In this document: piece by piece, positions 9,273 to 20,291 of the stretch
Position numbering within the stretch: the stretch's first letter is position 1
How the letters are laid out: each line of letters starts with the position of its first letter
Source: Mnemiopsis leidyi
Lineage: Eukaryota; Ctenophora; Tentaculata; Lobata; Bolinopsidae
DNA: 52,997 nucleotides
Assembly (NCBI GenBank): GCA_000226015.1
Contig: JH154547.1
Coordinates: 95,484-148,480, forward strand
Direction of reading: 5' to 3'
Translations under genes and position numbers: made by a program
The notes under the pieces: model-generated
The model's input: only the letters and a program-made list of their open reading frames with translations
Told to the model about the DNA's origin: nothing
Databases searched by the model: none

Positions 9273-12200
9273 ATGCTAAGAGTCGTTAGTAGAATAGCAC
9301 TTACCAGCCGACTTACAACTGTATCAACCTCGTCAAGAAACGAATCTTCTAGAATATTTTCCTGTAGAACATCTTTATTTCTAACTTCATCGAGATCGTT
9401 GGTAAGTCTGGCTTAAAGAAGTGATTGCATATTAGTTTTTGTTTTTGCTGGGCTCACCAATGAGAAATTTCAATCATGATTGTAAAATTAAGCGCCATGT
9501 TTTAAATTGTTATTAAAGTACTGATCTAGAGATATGCTATTATGATTTGTACGTTGCTACTACTACAGTTTCGATAATATCGCATAGTCAACTCTTTGAT
9601 CAATCGAACTCCTCTTCAAATACGTATTTACGCATAATTTGTCTGACACGTATTAAATTTAAAACGTATTTTATACCAAGCTGGCATGTTCAGGTTATCC
9701 CAATGGAAGCGCAGATGAAACAGTGGGGGTTGAATGGGGAGGAGATAAAGAAGGGAGTTGAGGAGTTGATGAAGAAGACAACAAACATGTACGATCAGAT
9801 AGCAGCACTTAACGGAAGTCAGGTTCGGGGAATTGGACATTCAATTGAAGAATTTCACATGATAAATCCGGTTTCGGGTCTTGCACTTACGTACGGCATT
9901 AAGTGTTTTTCTTTTTTTAATACGCCTTCTTTTACTCTAAAATTCCCGGCGAAGTTGTAAATTAGCAAAATCCAATTGCAAATCTGCCGATTATTTCTGC
10001 TAATTCACCTTAATTCTATAGACATTGTAAGGTGCAGTAAGATAAACAAAATTGTAAACTATTTCAGGTGTCGGAAGCCCTAGCAAAGTTAACAGAAGCA
10101 CACAGATACTATGGCACCCATTCCTGTGTGTACGATTTCCCTTCCCAAGTCTCAGCCGATAAGTCAGTCAGAGAAGCTTGTAAGTTCCCTGACTTGTTTT
10201 CTAATATTCAGATGCTTTTGTTTTTATGTGTAAATATGAAACAAGAAATCGACATTTTCTACTCTATCTACTCAATCTTAATTTCTGTTCGGCTGAGAAT
10301 GATGAGATATTTTTTCAATGTTCTAGAATTGATTAAAATTTGAATATTCAGTGATCGAATGTCCTACTATACTGGTCGCTAATGGAATTAAAACAGCAAT
10401 ACTGTTTCTTGTATATGTATACCCGACTTACAGTACTACCCCCGACTATACCTAGTAGTACAGTTGTAATACTGTACCCGACTATACCTGACTACACCCG
10501 ACTGTACCTGACTATACCCGACTGTACCATACTGTACAGTGTACACTTTACAGTCACTCGGTAAAGTGTACAGTACTATTCTGACTAAATCTGACAATAA
10601 CTGACTATATCAGACTGTACAGTACTATACCTGACTATACCCGACTATACTAGACTATACCTGACTATACCTGACTATACCTGAATATACCTGACTATAC
10701 CCGAGTATACCTGAATATACCCGACTATACCTGACTATACCTGACTATACCCGACTATTCCCGACTATACCCGACTATACCTGAATATACCCGACTATAC
10801 CTGACTATACCTGACTATACCTGACTGTACCTGACTATACCTGACTATACCCCTGTATACCCTCAGCTGTGGAAGCAGACAGAGTTCTCTCCGACTTCTC
10901 CGTGGAGATGTCTGCTCGGAAAGACGTGTTTGATGTCATGTGTAAGTACAAGGAAACTTGTACCCCGCCTACTCCTGAATCGGTGTGTAAACATTCCCTT
11001 GATCTAGCGTTACTTTTAATGCTGTGTGTAAACATTCCGTTGATTTAGTGTTACTTTTAATGCTGCTGCGTGTTTTGTGGTTTGTAATATTGTCAGCAAA
11101 TAGTGGTGTAAAATAAGATAATAGCGTGCTGAAATCCTGTTTGAAATTGAATATCATTACATAAAAATGAATTTTAAGTCTAAATNNNNNNNNNNNAGTG
11201 TTACTTTTAATACTGTGTGTAAACATCCCCTTGATCTAGCGTTACTTTTAATGCTGTGTGTAAACATTCCCTTGATCTAGTGTTACTTTTAATACTGCTG
11301 CGCGGCTTGTTCTGTGGTTTGTCATAATGTCAGCAATAGTGGTGTAAAATAAGGAAATAGCGTGCTGAAATTCTGCTTAAAATTTGTATATCATCACACT
11401 AGCATATTACATAAAAATGAATTTTAAGTCTCCGGAAATAGTTTCCCTATGCCATCTTATTAATCATTTGAGCATAACAAATTTGAAGTTTTGACCATCG
11501 CTATGGTCTTGAAAATTTCTTAACCCTTTGACTGGACACCCTATCTTAGATCAAAGACTTCAAATTCGAGGTAGCCACTCCTAGCCCCTCCCCTCTTTAC
11601 ATATTTTTCAGCAACGACTATTAGAACGTGTGATCCGTGACGGTAAAAGAGTGGGTTTGCACCTTGAGAAGGAAAAACAAGATAGAATCAAGGAAATCAA
11701 TTCAAAGATGAGCAGTTTGGGTAGGCGTTTTCTTTATAACTTTGTAAGTTACTGACAAGTGCTACGTACCATATTAATATTATATTTCAGACAAGTTTTC
11801 GACAGACACTGTGATTTACAGTTGCCATGGTTACGCACCAATATTCTGCAGGGATTGAATTTCAAAACAATATGAACGAAGACAAAACAGCTCTATATTT
11901 CTCAACTGAACAACTAAAGGGCTGCTCAGAAGACTTTATTAAGGGTAAAACTTTCTCATTGTCCTTTAATATGGAACCACTTTCTGACAAATTTTCATTA
12001 TACTAGTTCATTATACTAAACATTATACTGATCAAGTTAAAAAATCAAATTTCTCTCAAAAGTGAACTGTTGTAATTTTGTAGACTATAGTACCCACGGC
12101 TCACCTCGATAAACTACATCTCCAATCCAGGATTAGAGACAAACGAAGAAGGGAAACACAAGATCACCCTGCAGTATCCCTGCCTGTATCCCGTACTGAA

Positions 12201-15200
12201 ACAGTGTTGTGTGGAAGCTACCCGCAAGCAGCTCCTCATCACCAGATACTCCATGTGTAAAGATCTCAACACCCCAATCTTAGAGGTGAGAGAGCAGCCT
12301 TTTTTCAGTGTTCAGTATTGATATATGTCTTAGTTGTATCAGGTCTTTTCTCTTGCTCAAGGCGATTGCTATTGGACCTAAAAAATCGATTTAATACATT
12401 TTTTGATCTATAAAGATTCTGTGAGCTGTATTTCTCGTTTTAACCAAGCAGTTTACTGACCAGCCTCAGCTTATTATAAGCACTGTAAAGGTTAACAGTT
12501 AACTGTGAAAAAATGCTGTGTAAGACAAGTAATAGGTTGAAAAAAGTAATTTAAATCATAATGTGTGATACCATGAGTTCGATTAATATGAAGATGGATC
12601 GTAGTATGTTCTTGTTTTTCTCAAGCTTTGACTGTCTATAGAAGACCACAAACAATGAATATAATACATGATATTTCCTCTTATCATATAAAATATGCCG
12701 ATTAATGCACATTGATACCCTCCTATATTAATGCGCATTAATGGCACTCATCTCAATTCTAGAATGTTTATTAGATAGATCAGAACCAAGTTATTGTAGT
12801 TCCCAAGTAAAGAAGAATTGAAAGTTAAACTTCTATCCTTACTTGTCATATCAATTATGTAGATGTTGTATTTAAATAGATAAACTTGTGCTCTTACTTG
12901 GCTTGATGCAACTGGGAACATTCTCGTATTTGAAATCTTGGTAAAGTTCAGTGTTGCAAGTAACCACTTTACTGCCAGTATTGATGTTACCTTCCTGACA
13001 CGACACAGTTATTGTTGTACCAGTATCTACTGGAAACTCTGTCTCTGTTACAACATTGTTCCAACTTTCTGGTAGTCTTTCACAAACTGAAACGTGAATT
13101 GCGCCTGCTTTGTTTGGTCCCAGGCGGACGCTTAAGATTTCCTTCTCTCTTTTAGACTAGACACCGCGATGAAGTTGCAGTCATCGTAAACTAAAATGAC
13201 AAATACTAGCTTAAACGGAAAGGTAGAAACGCATGCAGACTTAATGGCGGCAACTCCGCGTCAAAAACTCTACTGAGTGCTGCGCGTACCTATAACTCGG
13301 CATATCGTAAACGTGGGCGACAGAGTGTCGTGAGTGCAGTTACGTCCTTTTCTTTCAAATGACAATGACTTATTTCCTGTTGTTGTAAATACGTCGCGTT
13401 TTCTTCACGGTGTCATATCTTTTAATGGGTACATTGGAGTAGTGATTATTTGTTAAACTTAAATTGTTTCTTAGTGTTAAATCGTTGAGTTGTTGCTTCA
13501 ACGATCTACACAGATACCAATATTGTTGATTTTCCGCTACTTTTTGCTACTGCTAGCTATACGGATACTATTTCGACTGGCACTAGCCACAAACTATGTT
13601 GTACGGCACACCCCTCCGCTTATTCCCGCTATTACATGGCTGTCCAATATTTTCCACCAGCAGCCAGCTTGCCGCCAGATTTTGCATACCTATTTCCGGC
13701 CATACGAAGGACAGACCTTTGGACGTGACTCTTGTACTCACAGTGCCCCGCGCATCGAGCATTAACGATTCATCATCTGCATCCTTCACATTATTTAAAT
13801 AACTTTACGTAGGAGCAGCCCCACGAGCTCTCGTTTACGTGGTTACGAACATCTTGCGGAGTTTAACAGGTGTTTGCCTCTGTCACGCCGACATCCACCA
13901 AATTTACCTACCTACCTACCCACCCCACCCGAAAATCCGTCCACTTTAAACCATCTACTTTACTTTTTTGCCTTCGGCAAAAAAGTATTGGAGATGAAAA
14001 GAATGCAGAAGGTCATGTTTGTTTGATTTTATATTAATAGCGAAAATCGAGGTCACGTGACTATACAAATCACATGTACTTACCGGATGTGTACTTTCTG
14101 TAAAGATTGGAGGCCGTGTCGATGTAATTAGCGGGAGCTTCTATCTTAGTTCCATCCATAAACCTCATTATATCAAAATCGTTCGACCACTGATCTCTGC
14201 ATCCTACTCTTGCTGAAGTTCTGATGTCAAAGTCGAATATCTGTACTCCATTGCAACTAAGCATCAACCTCGAGTCTTCTTTCTTAATCGTCCAGATTCT
14301 TCTGTCTTCCGCTCCAAGATTCGTTAGTGGAATCACACCAGACTCACAATAGCCTATGTTGTATTTCGGTGACTCAAACCAAACAATCACTCCTGCAAAA
14401 TCACCTGAATCGGAATCCAAAAACCGGACCCATATTTGATCTCCACTCCCAATTGTTGAATCGGTTTGAATTTGAAGAGATGCATAGTTTATATTGAAGC
14501 TTATATTCTCGTTTCGAATTCCGACGGCAGTCCAATCTGGTGGTTTTTAATAAATTTTCGATGTTTAATACTTCAAAATCTATTTAAACAAACGCGGTAA
14601 TCATGGTTATTTAGTTGAAAATATAGTGACCTTATCAGCTATTAATTACTAATGCTTGAACCAAGCTGAGCCCAAGAAATTGAGCTACATATTGGCAATC
14701 GATAATCATCAAGTAGAGTATTTCTGTAAAAAAGATAAAAAACTCAAACCTAAAGAATCATTTTAGAAAAAACTATGTTAAAATTCTGAAACTCTAAAGC
14801 CTTAAGTTCGCGAACAAATTAGCCATTGACTTTTGAACGAGGTAATTCTGTGTCCATGTTTTAGTTATCACTTATAAATCTAATTCTGTAATATAATCAT
14901 GTTTATGTTTAATCATAATACCTTGTGATTTAGTCGAGCCAATAAACAGGAATAAGATCCAGGTTTCAATCATGTTTATAAAGTCTACTCAGTTTTCAAC
15001 TTTGTTGTACACTTTATAGGACTCAACTTTGTAGTCCACTTTATAGGACTCAACTTTGCAGTTCACTTTATAGGACTCAACTTTGTATTCCACTCGTCTT
15101 CAAAAACTGCAAAGGAAACACATATAACGACAAAACAGAGCGAGTAAATTTGCACGGCAAGGGTTCCCTAAAATAACATCTGTAGATCTGAGCGTCTGGA

Positions 15201-18200
15201 TGCTAGCACGTGGTGGCTTTATTTCGTAACTGACGTATGAACTATAAGTATGTCACTTTCAGTATAGTCTCACGTGGGCCTGCCTTTCCTCATTAACCTA
15301 GAAGATGATCTATTACAAGTCGTTACCTTGGCAACGGTGGCAATTTCTATCTTGAATTAATCAAAATTGGCTGAACCTGCTGTAAATGATCAGTTATGGT
15401 AGAAGAGATCGTTCACAACGACGAGTCGTTACCTTGCCCCTTGGTAACAGCTGAAATTTTTATCTTATGTTAATTAAACATGGTTGAACATGCTGTAAAG
15501 AATTACTTATGAGAGGGGAGATCGTGCACTACAATTGCTAGAGTCCAAGTGTTTAAGATAAAAAAGATATATCATGCTTCCAACAGAACAAGTGAAATAA
15601 CTTTGTCGCTATCTGATATATAACCAGTTCCAAGTCGATAAGTTTCCTTGCGTTTGTTTAGAAATGTAGAACCTAGACAGGGAGTGCCAAGGTCCTTTCA
15701 TCGATATTATTCAAGATACAAGATTAACAAAGCTTTGAGTAAACAAATAAGTATGTTTTTTGATTAAGCAATAAATGAAATAAATAAATAAATAGTAGAT
15801 AATGATGCCAGCATCATCACACCTATTCTCTCAAAATATCATACAAATGTTAACAAATTTCTTCTTAAAATACTTGTCAATGTCGATTTATGCACATTAA
15901 TGTGTCCCAAGCATTAGTGTACATAATTATCTCCCTAGTGAAATGTTATCTAATTATCTGTAAGTAAATAGATGTATGCCTTTTCAAGATAAAAATAACT
16001 TGCCCTATTACTTGGCTTGATGCAACTGGGAACAGTTTCGAATTTGAAATCTTGGTAAAGTTCAGTGTTGCAAGTAACCACTTTACTGCCAGTGTTGATG
16101 TAACCTTCCTGACACGACACAGTTATTGTTGTACCAGTATCTTCTGGAAATTCTGTCTCTGTTACAACATTGTTCCAACTTTCTGGTAGTCCTTCACAAA
16201 CTGTTATAGTATTTTAGTGTTAAGGTGTTGGAATTTATTACTGATCATTGATTAAGAACAAATTTTAAAGTCACCCGTTTCTCCATTTTACAATCTACCA
16301 TGACACCCGAATCTGACTTTATCAAATGATGAAAAGCAATGGTCATCTTACCCAAACGTGCACCCTGAATTATTGTTCATTTTTATTTTGGAGAATTAGC
16401 GTAATATCTTACTTCTCAGGAATAAACGTCAGAATTCTTGGGGAGGAGTCGGAAATCGTTTCTATCACGTGACAGCGTTTCTCCAAATTGAGTTGTCGTA
16501 GGTATTTGGATTCTCATTGGCCATCTCCGTCACACGATGTTAAAGATTTCCGACTCCTCACCAGGAATTATGACATACATTAGGTATGGCACTTAAACAC
16601 TATATAGATATATCTATATTGGTGTTTACTTGAGTCATTATCCTATTTCTACACTATTGGACTACCTCGATTGTGGTGTTTATATCACTAAGACTAAGGG
16701 ATTTTTTGACCAACTATTTATCGAAAGACATACATAGTAGTAGTAGTAGTAGTAGTAAGAATCTTTAAAAGTACGAAATATCTCTTTACAAGAGCATCCT
16801 AGGTACTTTATAGATATCAGAACACGAAAAAAGATGAGAAAGCACTTTCTATTCATCTTCTAACTTTTTCCATTCAATCCTATCTAAGGCCAAATATCTA
16901 AGGTCTTCAAAATCAGTAATATTCCTAAGTGGTATGCCAAGATCTCTACGTCTCAAATCGTTTCTTAATATATCTAATAAGTTTAAAGGAGGTCTTCCCC
17001 TTCTTCCAACCATAAAATTGTCAGCATTAATAGCAAATAACATGGAAAGATATGCAGGAGAGTCTTCTTGACCTCTTAAGATATGTCCAAGCATTCTCCA
17101 ACGAAACTTTGATTCTCTAACAGATAACGGTATAACATTACAACGAGCATACAATGTGTCATTGTTAATAAATCCTGTAGGCCACCTGATGTTAAGGATA
17201 CTGCGAAGGTGTTTCCGATGAGCTATATCAAGCTCGTTCATAAGAAGCTAGAATTCAGATAATTTCGTTTTATGACCACGTGTTTGATCAGCTACGTAGA
17301 TGTTATTTTGGGACATTCAATTTTTAGAAAATGCTGTCTTGCATTAGTAATAGAGAAAGTATCTGACTTCTCCTGCTATAATATGGTTGTTTAAAATACT
17401 CAAAATTGATATTGTCTTCACTTAGGAACTGGTTAAACTGCGAGCAGAGAAAGCAGCTTTGCTTGGTTACCCCACTCATTCTGACTTCATACTTGACGCG
17501 CGGATGGCTAAAACAAAGGACACCGTCCGGAAGTTTCTTACAGACATGGTGACTAAAATGAAGGAACCTCTGAAAGCGGAGTTCGAGGGATTTTTGAAGT
17601 TAAAAGAGAGGGAGTGTAAAGAAAACGGGGAGGAATTTTCTGGAACAATTCAGCCGTGGGATATATATCATTACATGCAGGTCGGTACCTTAACTGAATA
17701 AAGTTAATATAAAAGGAAACTACAGCAGGATGTCGGAATTATTTGCGGGTTTTTAAAAATCACGTGTATTTTACAATGAAATGATCACTTTTCAATCTGT
17801 CATAACTCGACTTCTGATAATCGAAATTACTCAGTATGTAAGAACACCATTTGAGGGGCTAATAATTTGTCGACAAAACCCTTTCAGATCACTGAAAAAG
17901 AGCAGTACTCAGTTGACACTGAACAGTTAAAACAGTATTTCCCCATGGACGTTGTCACGAAAGGCTTGCTCCAAATCTACCAGGACATTTTTAACCTCCG
18001 TTTTGAGGAGATCTCCGACGCTGCAGCATGGCACCCAGAAGTAAAACTTTTTTCAGTTTTCGACAAAACGACATCCGCCTTTTTGGGACAATTCTACATG
18101 GATCTACACCCACGAGATGGAAAATACGGTCATGCCGCGGTCTTTGGTCTCCAGCCCGGCTGTGTAAAGTCAGATGGCGAGCGACAGCCGGCGGTGTGTG

Positions 18201-19704
18201 CGCTGGTGTGCAACTTTACCGCCGCCACCGCCGACAAACCGTCGTTGCTCTACCACAGTGAGGTCGAGACTTACTTCCACGAGTTCGGGCATGCAATGCA
18301 CCAGATCTGTGCTCAAACCGAGCATTCCTACTTCGCAGGTAACATTATAGTATGCAATTTCAATTTTTGATACGCATGTTAGTACTTAGCAGATTTATAA
18401 TTTCCTACTCTAGTCCCATAGAAGTTTTCCATAAAAGCCTCGACAAACTATAATTACAATTTACAAATTGTCTAGCACAATAGTTCTCTGTTCTAGATTC
18501 AGTATATACGTGCTGTAGTAAGAGCTAAGTTCGCGCGCACTCTTGTACAAAATGGAAAGCGTGGCAGGAATTGTCCTTGTGAGTTAGCATTTCGTCACGT
18601 GAATTCTTGCACGTGGTTGTAGATCTTTTGTGAAGGCCTATTTGGAACCGCCAACAGCTTTCGAGAAAATTGTGTCGCGTACGGTTTGCTACTTGTACAG
18701 TACTTGTACGGTTTGCTACTTGTACTCTATGAGTACGGATAACTCTAAAAGTTGAAGTAAATTCCACTCTTACCAGGTACGCGAGTTGAGAGAGATTTTG
18801 TGGAAGCACCCTCCCAAATGTTGGAGAACTGGTGCTGGGAGAAGGAGAGTCTGAAGATGATGTCCGGTCACTACAAGGACGGTTCAGCCATTCCGGATGA
18901 CTTGTTGGAGAGACTTGTCAGTAGCAAACTGGCTAACGTCGCCACTACTACTTGCAGGTTTTAATAATGGCAACTTTGAGATTTGTTTCGATGATTAGCA
19001 GTTCTCACCAGGTTGTCAATTTTTTTTCCCCAGAAGCCCCCCCCCCATCTCTTCCACCCTCTGAAGTAAACTTGATGCACTTTTATATCGAAGTAATTAA
19101 CTTCTTACCACGCTCTCCAGACAGCTAGTGTTCGGTACGTTTGACCAAGACATCCACACTCGAGATAGCGCAGACACTGCTAAGTGTTTCAGTGATGCTC
19201 ACAAAACGGTGATGGGTAATCCTGCTCCTGAGGGGACTAACTTTGCTGCTCAGTTCGGCCACATGGCGGGTAAGGGTGAAATATAAATGTTACAAGTGTT
19301 AAGGATTTATTGTAGCTTTAAAGTTTACCGATACAGGTGCTCTTTTTGAGATTTTCAGTTTCGTTTCTTGTCAATCATCCAGTAAACACAGATCAGAGAA
19401 CAGTTAAGTTTAGGAAATCTGTAAAGTTCATCAAACCTGGTGGTTTGAACTGGTAAAACAACAAATTTCCTCAGGTGGGTACGATGCTCAGTACTACGGC
19501 TACATGTGGAGTGAAGTGTACAGCGAGGACATGTTCCAGTCCGTGTTTAAAGAAGCGGGCGTTCTTTCACCCGAGGCTGGACAGAAATACAGGAGGTGCA
19601 TCTTACAACCAGGGGGCTCAGTTGACGCGTTTGATATGTTGAAGAATATGTTGGGCAGAGAGCCGAACTCTGATGCTTTCTTTAAGGCCAAAGGGTTTGC
19701 TTAG
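9273..19704 (+). CDS. THOP1: M3 zinc oligopeptidase (thimet oligopeptidase / neurolysin)
   Basis: Twelve exons: 9273-9401, 9694-9822, 10068-10179, 10867-10982, 11612-11720, 11852-11944, 12131-12285, 17426-17680, 17888-18338, 18777-18957, 19121-19269, 19475-19704. Phases agree throughout; total 702 residues (neurolysin about 704, THOP1 about 689). Exon 9 carries the zinc site HEFGH (about residues 497-501) after SEVETYF, and exon 10 gives the third ligand region [13 protein letters not shown]. Other family marks are [32 protein letters not shown] and ILQPGGS. Exon 1 encodes 43 residues rich in Ser/Arg/Thr with one Glu, a likely mitochondrial presequence, which recalls neurolysin. Family role: cleavage of short peptides, cytosolic or mitochondrial. 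Intron 3 is largely a 10-bp minisatellite, intron 4 has repeated donor-like units around a small gap, and intron 7 (5.1 kb) hosts antisense sushi/FA exons. An AATAAA signal is at 19894. Confidence 0.93.
10430..10858. repeat. 10-bp minisatellite (YYGACTATAC)n in oligopeptidase intron 3
   Basis: Imperfect tandem array of units such as CTGACTATAC and CCGACTATAC. It is densest from 10615 to 10855 and looser before that, and ends only a few bases before the acceptor of exon 4 (CCCTCAG, 10866). A 12-bp inverted repeat around TGTACACTTTAC lies inside it near 10540-10570. Confidence 0.9.
10983..11440. repeat. Tandem duplication around an 11-base gap in intron 4
   Basis: A unit beginning GTGTGTAAACATTCC and continuing through TAGYGTTACTTTTAATGCTG occurs at about 10983, 11027, 11215 and 11257. 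A longer tail (GGTTTGT...GTGGTGTAAAATAAG) is repeated at about 11077 and 11315. The gap 11186-11196 sits between the two long copies, so this is either a true tandem duplication or a collapsed/misjoined assembly. Confidence 0.75.
11186..11196. other. Assembly gap (11 N)
   Basis: Eleven N bases between two near-identical sequence blocks inside intron 4 of the oligopeptidase gene. Confidence 1.
12898..13086 (-). CDS. Sushi/CCP domain exon (copy 1), antisense in intron 7
   Basis: A 189-base exon, phase 1-1, with acceptor TTTCAG and donor GTAAGA. It encodes one complement-control (sushi) module: [12 protein letters not shown]..., [17 protein letters not shown] and PSC, giving the four Cys and the late aromatic segment expected, though the usual Trp near the end is not seen. 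Nearly identical in protein to 16012-16200. Together with the FA-domain exon at 14084-14536 it reads as part of a secreted or extracellular multidomain gene lying wholly within the host intron. No start exon, signal peptide or stop exon was found, so the gene may be partial or decayed. Identity to a named gene is not claimed. Confidence 0.8.
13962..13986. repeat. Perfect 11-bp hairpin ACTTTTTTGCC/GGCAAAAAAGT
   Basis: Arms 13962-13972 and 13976-13986 around a TTC loop, in intron 7 of the oligopeptidase gene. It resembles a bacterial terminator in shape, but nothing around it is bacterial; it may be the end of a small repeat. Confidence 0.6.
14084..14536 (-). CDS. FA-domain (farnesoic acid O-methyltransferase-like) exon, antisense in intron 7
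   Basis: A 453-base exon in phase 1-1 (acceptor ACCACCAG, donor GTAAGT), open throughout. The translation runs WTAVGIRN..., [49 protein letters not shown] and [14 protein letters not shown]. This pattern of strand-rich segments with ending 'W.I..ED..L.L.CNG' and a conserved W matches the extracellular FA / Methyltransf_FA domain, which despite its name is usually a carbohydrate- or matrix-associated module in invertebrates. It lies between the two sushi exons on the same strand, and all share phase 1-1 borders, which suits exon shuffling. Domain call by eye; a profile search would decide. Confidence 0.7.
14997..15094. repeat. 27-bp tandem repeat, about 3.6 copies
   Basis: Unit approximates CAACTTTGTAGTCCACTTTA followed by TAGGACT; copies differ by one or two bases. 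It lies in intron 7 of the oligopeptidase gene. Confidence 0.85.
15295..15545. repeat. About 115-bp imperfect tandem duplication
   Basis: Two units share GTCGTTACCTTG, a stretch ending in TCTTGAATTAATC / TCTTATGTTAATT, then TTGAACATGCTGTAAA and a GAGATCGT start to the next unit. A third unit begins and is cut short near 15540. No coding potential seen. Confidence 0.65.
15781..15846 (-). repeat. 70-bp dispersed repeat, copy 2 (inverted)
   Basis: Reverse-complement match to 692-761, with the same ATTTATT run, TGATGCTGGCATCA palindrome and TATGATATTTTGAGA segment. Confidence 0.7.
16012..16200 (-). CDS. Sushi/CCP domain exon (copy 2), antisense in intron 7
   Basis: Exactly 189 bases, phase 1-1, acceptor ATAACAG, donor GTAATA. 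Encodes [12 protein letters not shown]..., [25 protein letters not shown]. It differs from the 12898-13086 copy at only a few residues, and a patch of the following intron (TTATGCACATTAATG-like) is also shared, so the pair arose by duplication including flanking intron. High exon similarity against weaker flanks suggests selection or gene conversion on the coding part. Confidence 0.8.
16433..16569. mobile_element. MITE-like hairpin element, 137 bp
   Basis: Terminal inverted repeats: AATTCTTGGGGAGGAGTCGG at the left matches the reverse complement of the right end (CCGACTCCTCACCAGGAATT), about 22 of 25 positions. Complementarity continues inward (ATCACGTGACAGCG with CGTCACACGAT). No ORF. A clear target-site duplication was not identified. 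Confidence 0.65.
16735..16757. repeat. (TAG)n microsatellite
   Basis: About 7.7 uninterrupted TAG units in intron 7 of the oligopeptidase gene. Confidence 0.95.
16849..17241 (-). pseudogene. LINE reverse-transcriptase C-terminal fragment
   Basis: An open frame of 130 residues resembling the C-terminal tail of non-LTR retrotransposon polymerases: [14 protein letters not shown], then [14 protein letters not shown] (the 'R..W.GH.LR' motif), and [18 protein letters not shown] (the 'RGRP...W..D...DL' type tail). No endonuclease or catalytic YxDD part lies nearby, so this is a 5'-truncated remnant inserted in intron 7, antisense to the host gene. The clade (CR1, RTE or Jockey-like) cannot be set from this piece. 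Confidence 0.75.
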
Positions 19705-20291
19705 AGCAGGGTGTCATAATTTATTTCTCTTTGACTTTGCTAGGTTAGTTATCTGAAGTAGTTTTTATTACATATTGGTATGTTTTAATACTGAGTCATG
19801 CAGATCTGTTGTCGGTATATTTGCTTATAGGACCATTTAAATTCAAATTTATATAATCATATATTATAGATGTTTCTAACTGTTGTAGTGAATAATAAAA
19901 TATTTTTGATATAAATACTAATAAATGATAACTTACGCTCTGTTTATAAATGGACTTTTCCAATGCGATTATCCAATTGACTTACAATCTGCACTCTTAA
20001 GTTAGATTTTATCAATACAAATTTTACCAGGATGAAATAACATGGAAAACTGGCAATGATGCTCCCTTTAATTCCCACTGTTTTGTTCCTTCAAACCTGT
20101 AAGTATATTAGACTTTAGGTTTCCTCAAAATTTAAGAGACGCATATCCAATCTTAAGAGCTACACACTTACATATTTATTGAAATTTCCATCAACTGTAA
20201 GATTTTAACGCTACAATTGATTAACCACCTTCCTTCCCTCAGGGAAGTAAACTAACAATAGTAAGTTTAGCACATTCCTGTGTGCGACATC
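19705..20291. other. Intergenic: oligopeptidase 3' UTR and leader of the C2H2 gene
   Basis: Contains the polyA signal AATAAA (19894-19899). A possible untranslated exon (about 20030-20099, between TTTTACCAG and a GTAAGT donor) lies upstream of the C2H2 gene. No other coding signal. Confidence 0.5.
19894..19899 (+). terminator. Polyadenylation signal AATAAA (oligopeptidase)
   Basis: Canonical hexamer 190 bases after the stop codon of the oligopeptidase gene, within AT-rich DNA. Confidence 0.55.

Noticed and set aside
10430-10858. Regularly spaced repeats suggesting a CRISPR-like array
   Set aside because: Units are contiguous 10-mers without spacers, in a eukaryotic intron: a minisatellite.
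13490-13802. Overlapping open frames on both strands in oligopeptidase intron 7
   Set aside because: No recognisable domain, no splice logic, and frames on opposite strands overlap; treated as chance.
13962-13986. Bacterial-type intrinsic terminator
   Set aside because: Hairpin with T/A runs, but surrounding genes are spliced eukaryotic genes and no prokaryotic insert is visible.
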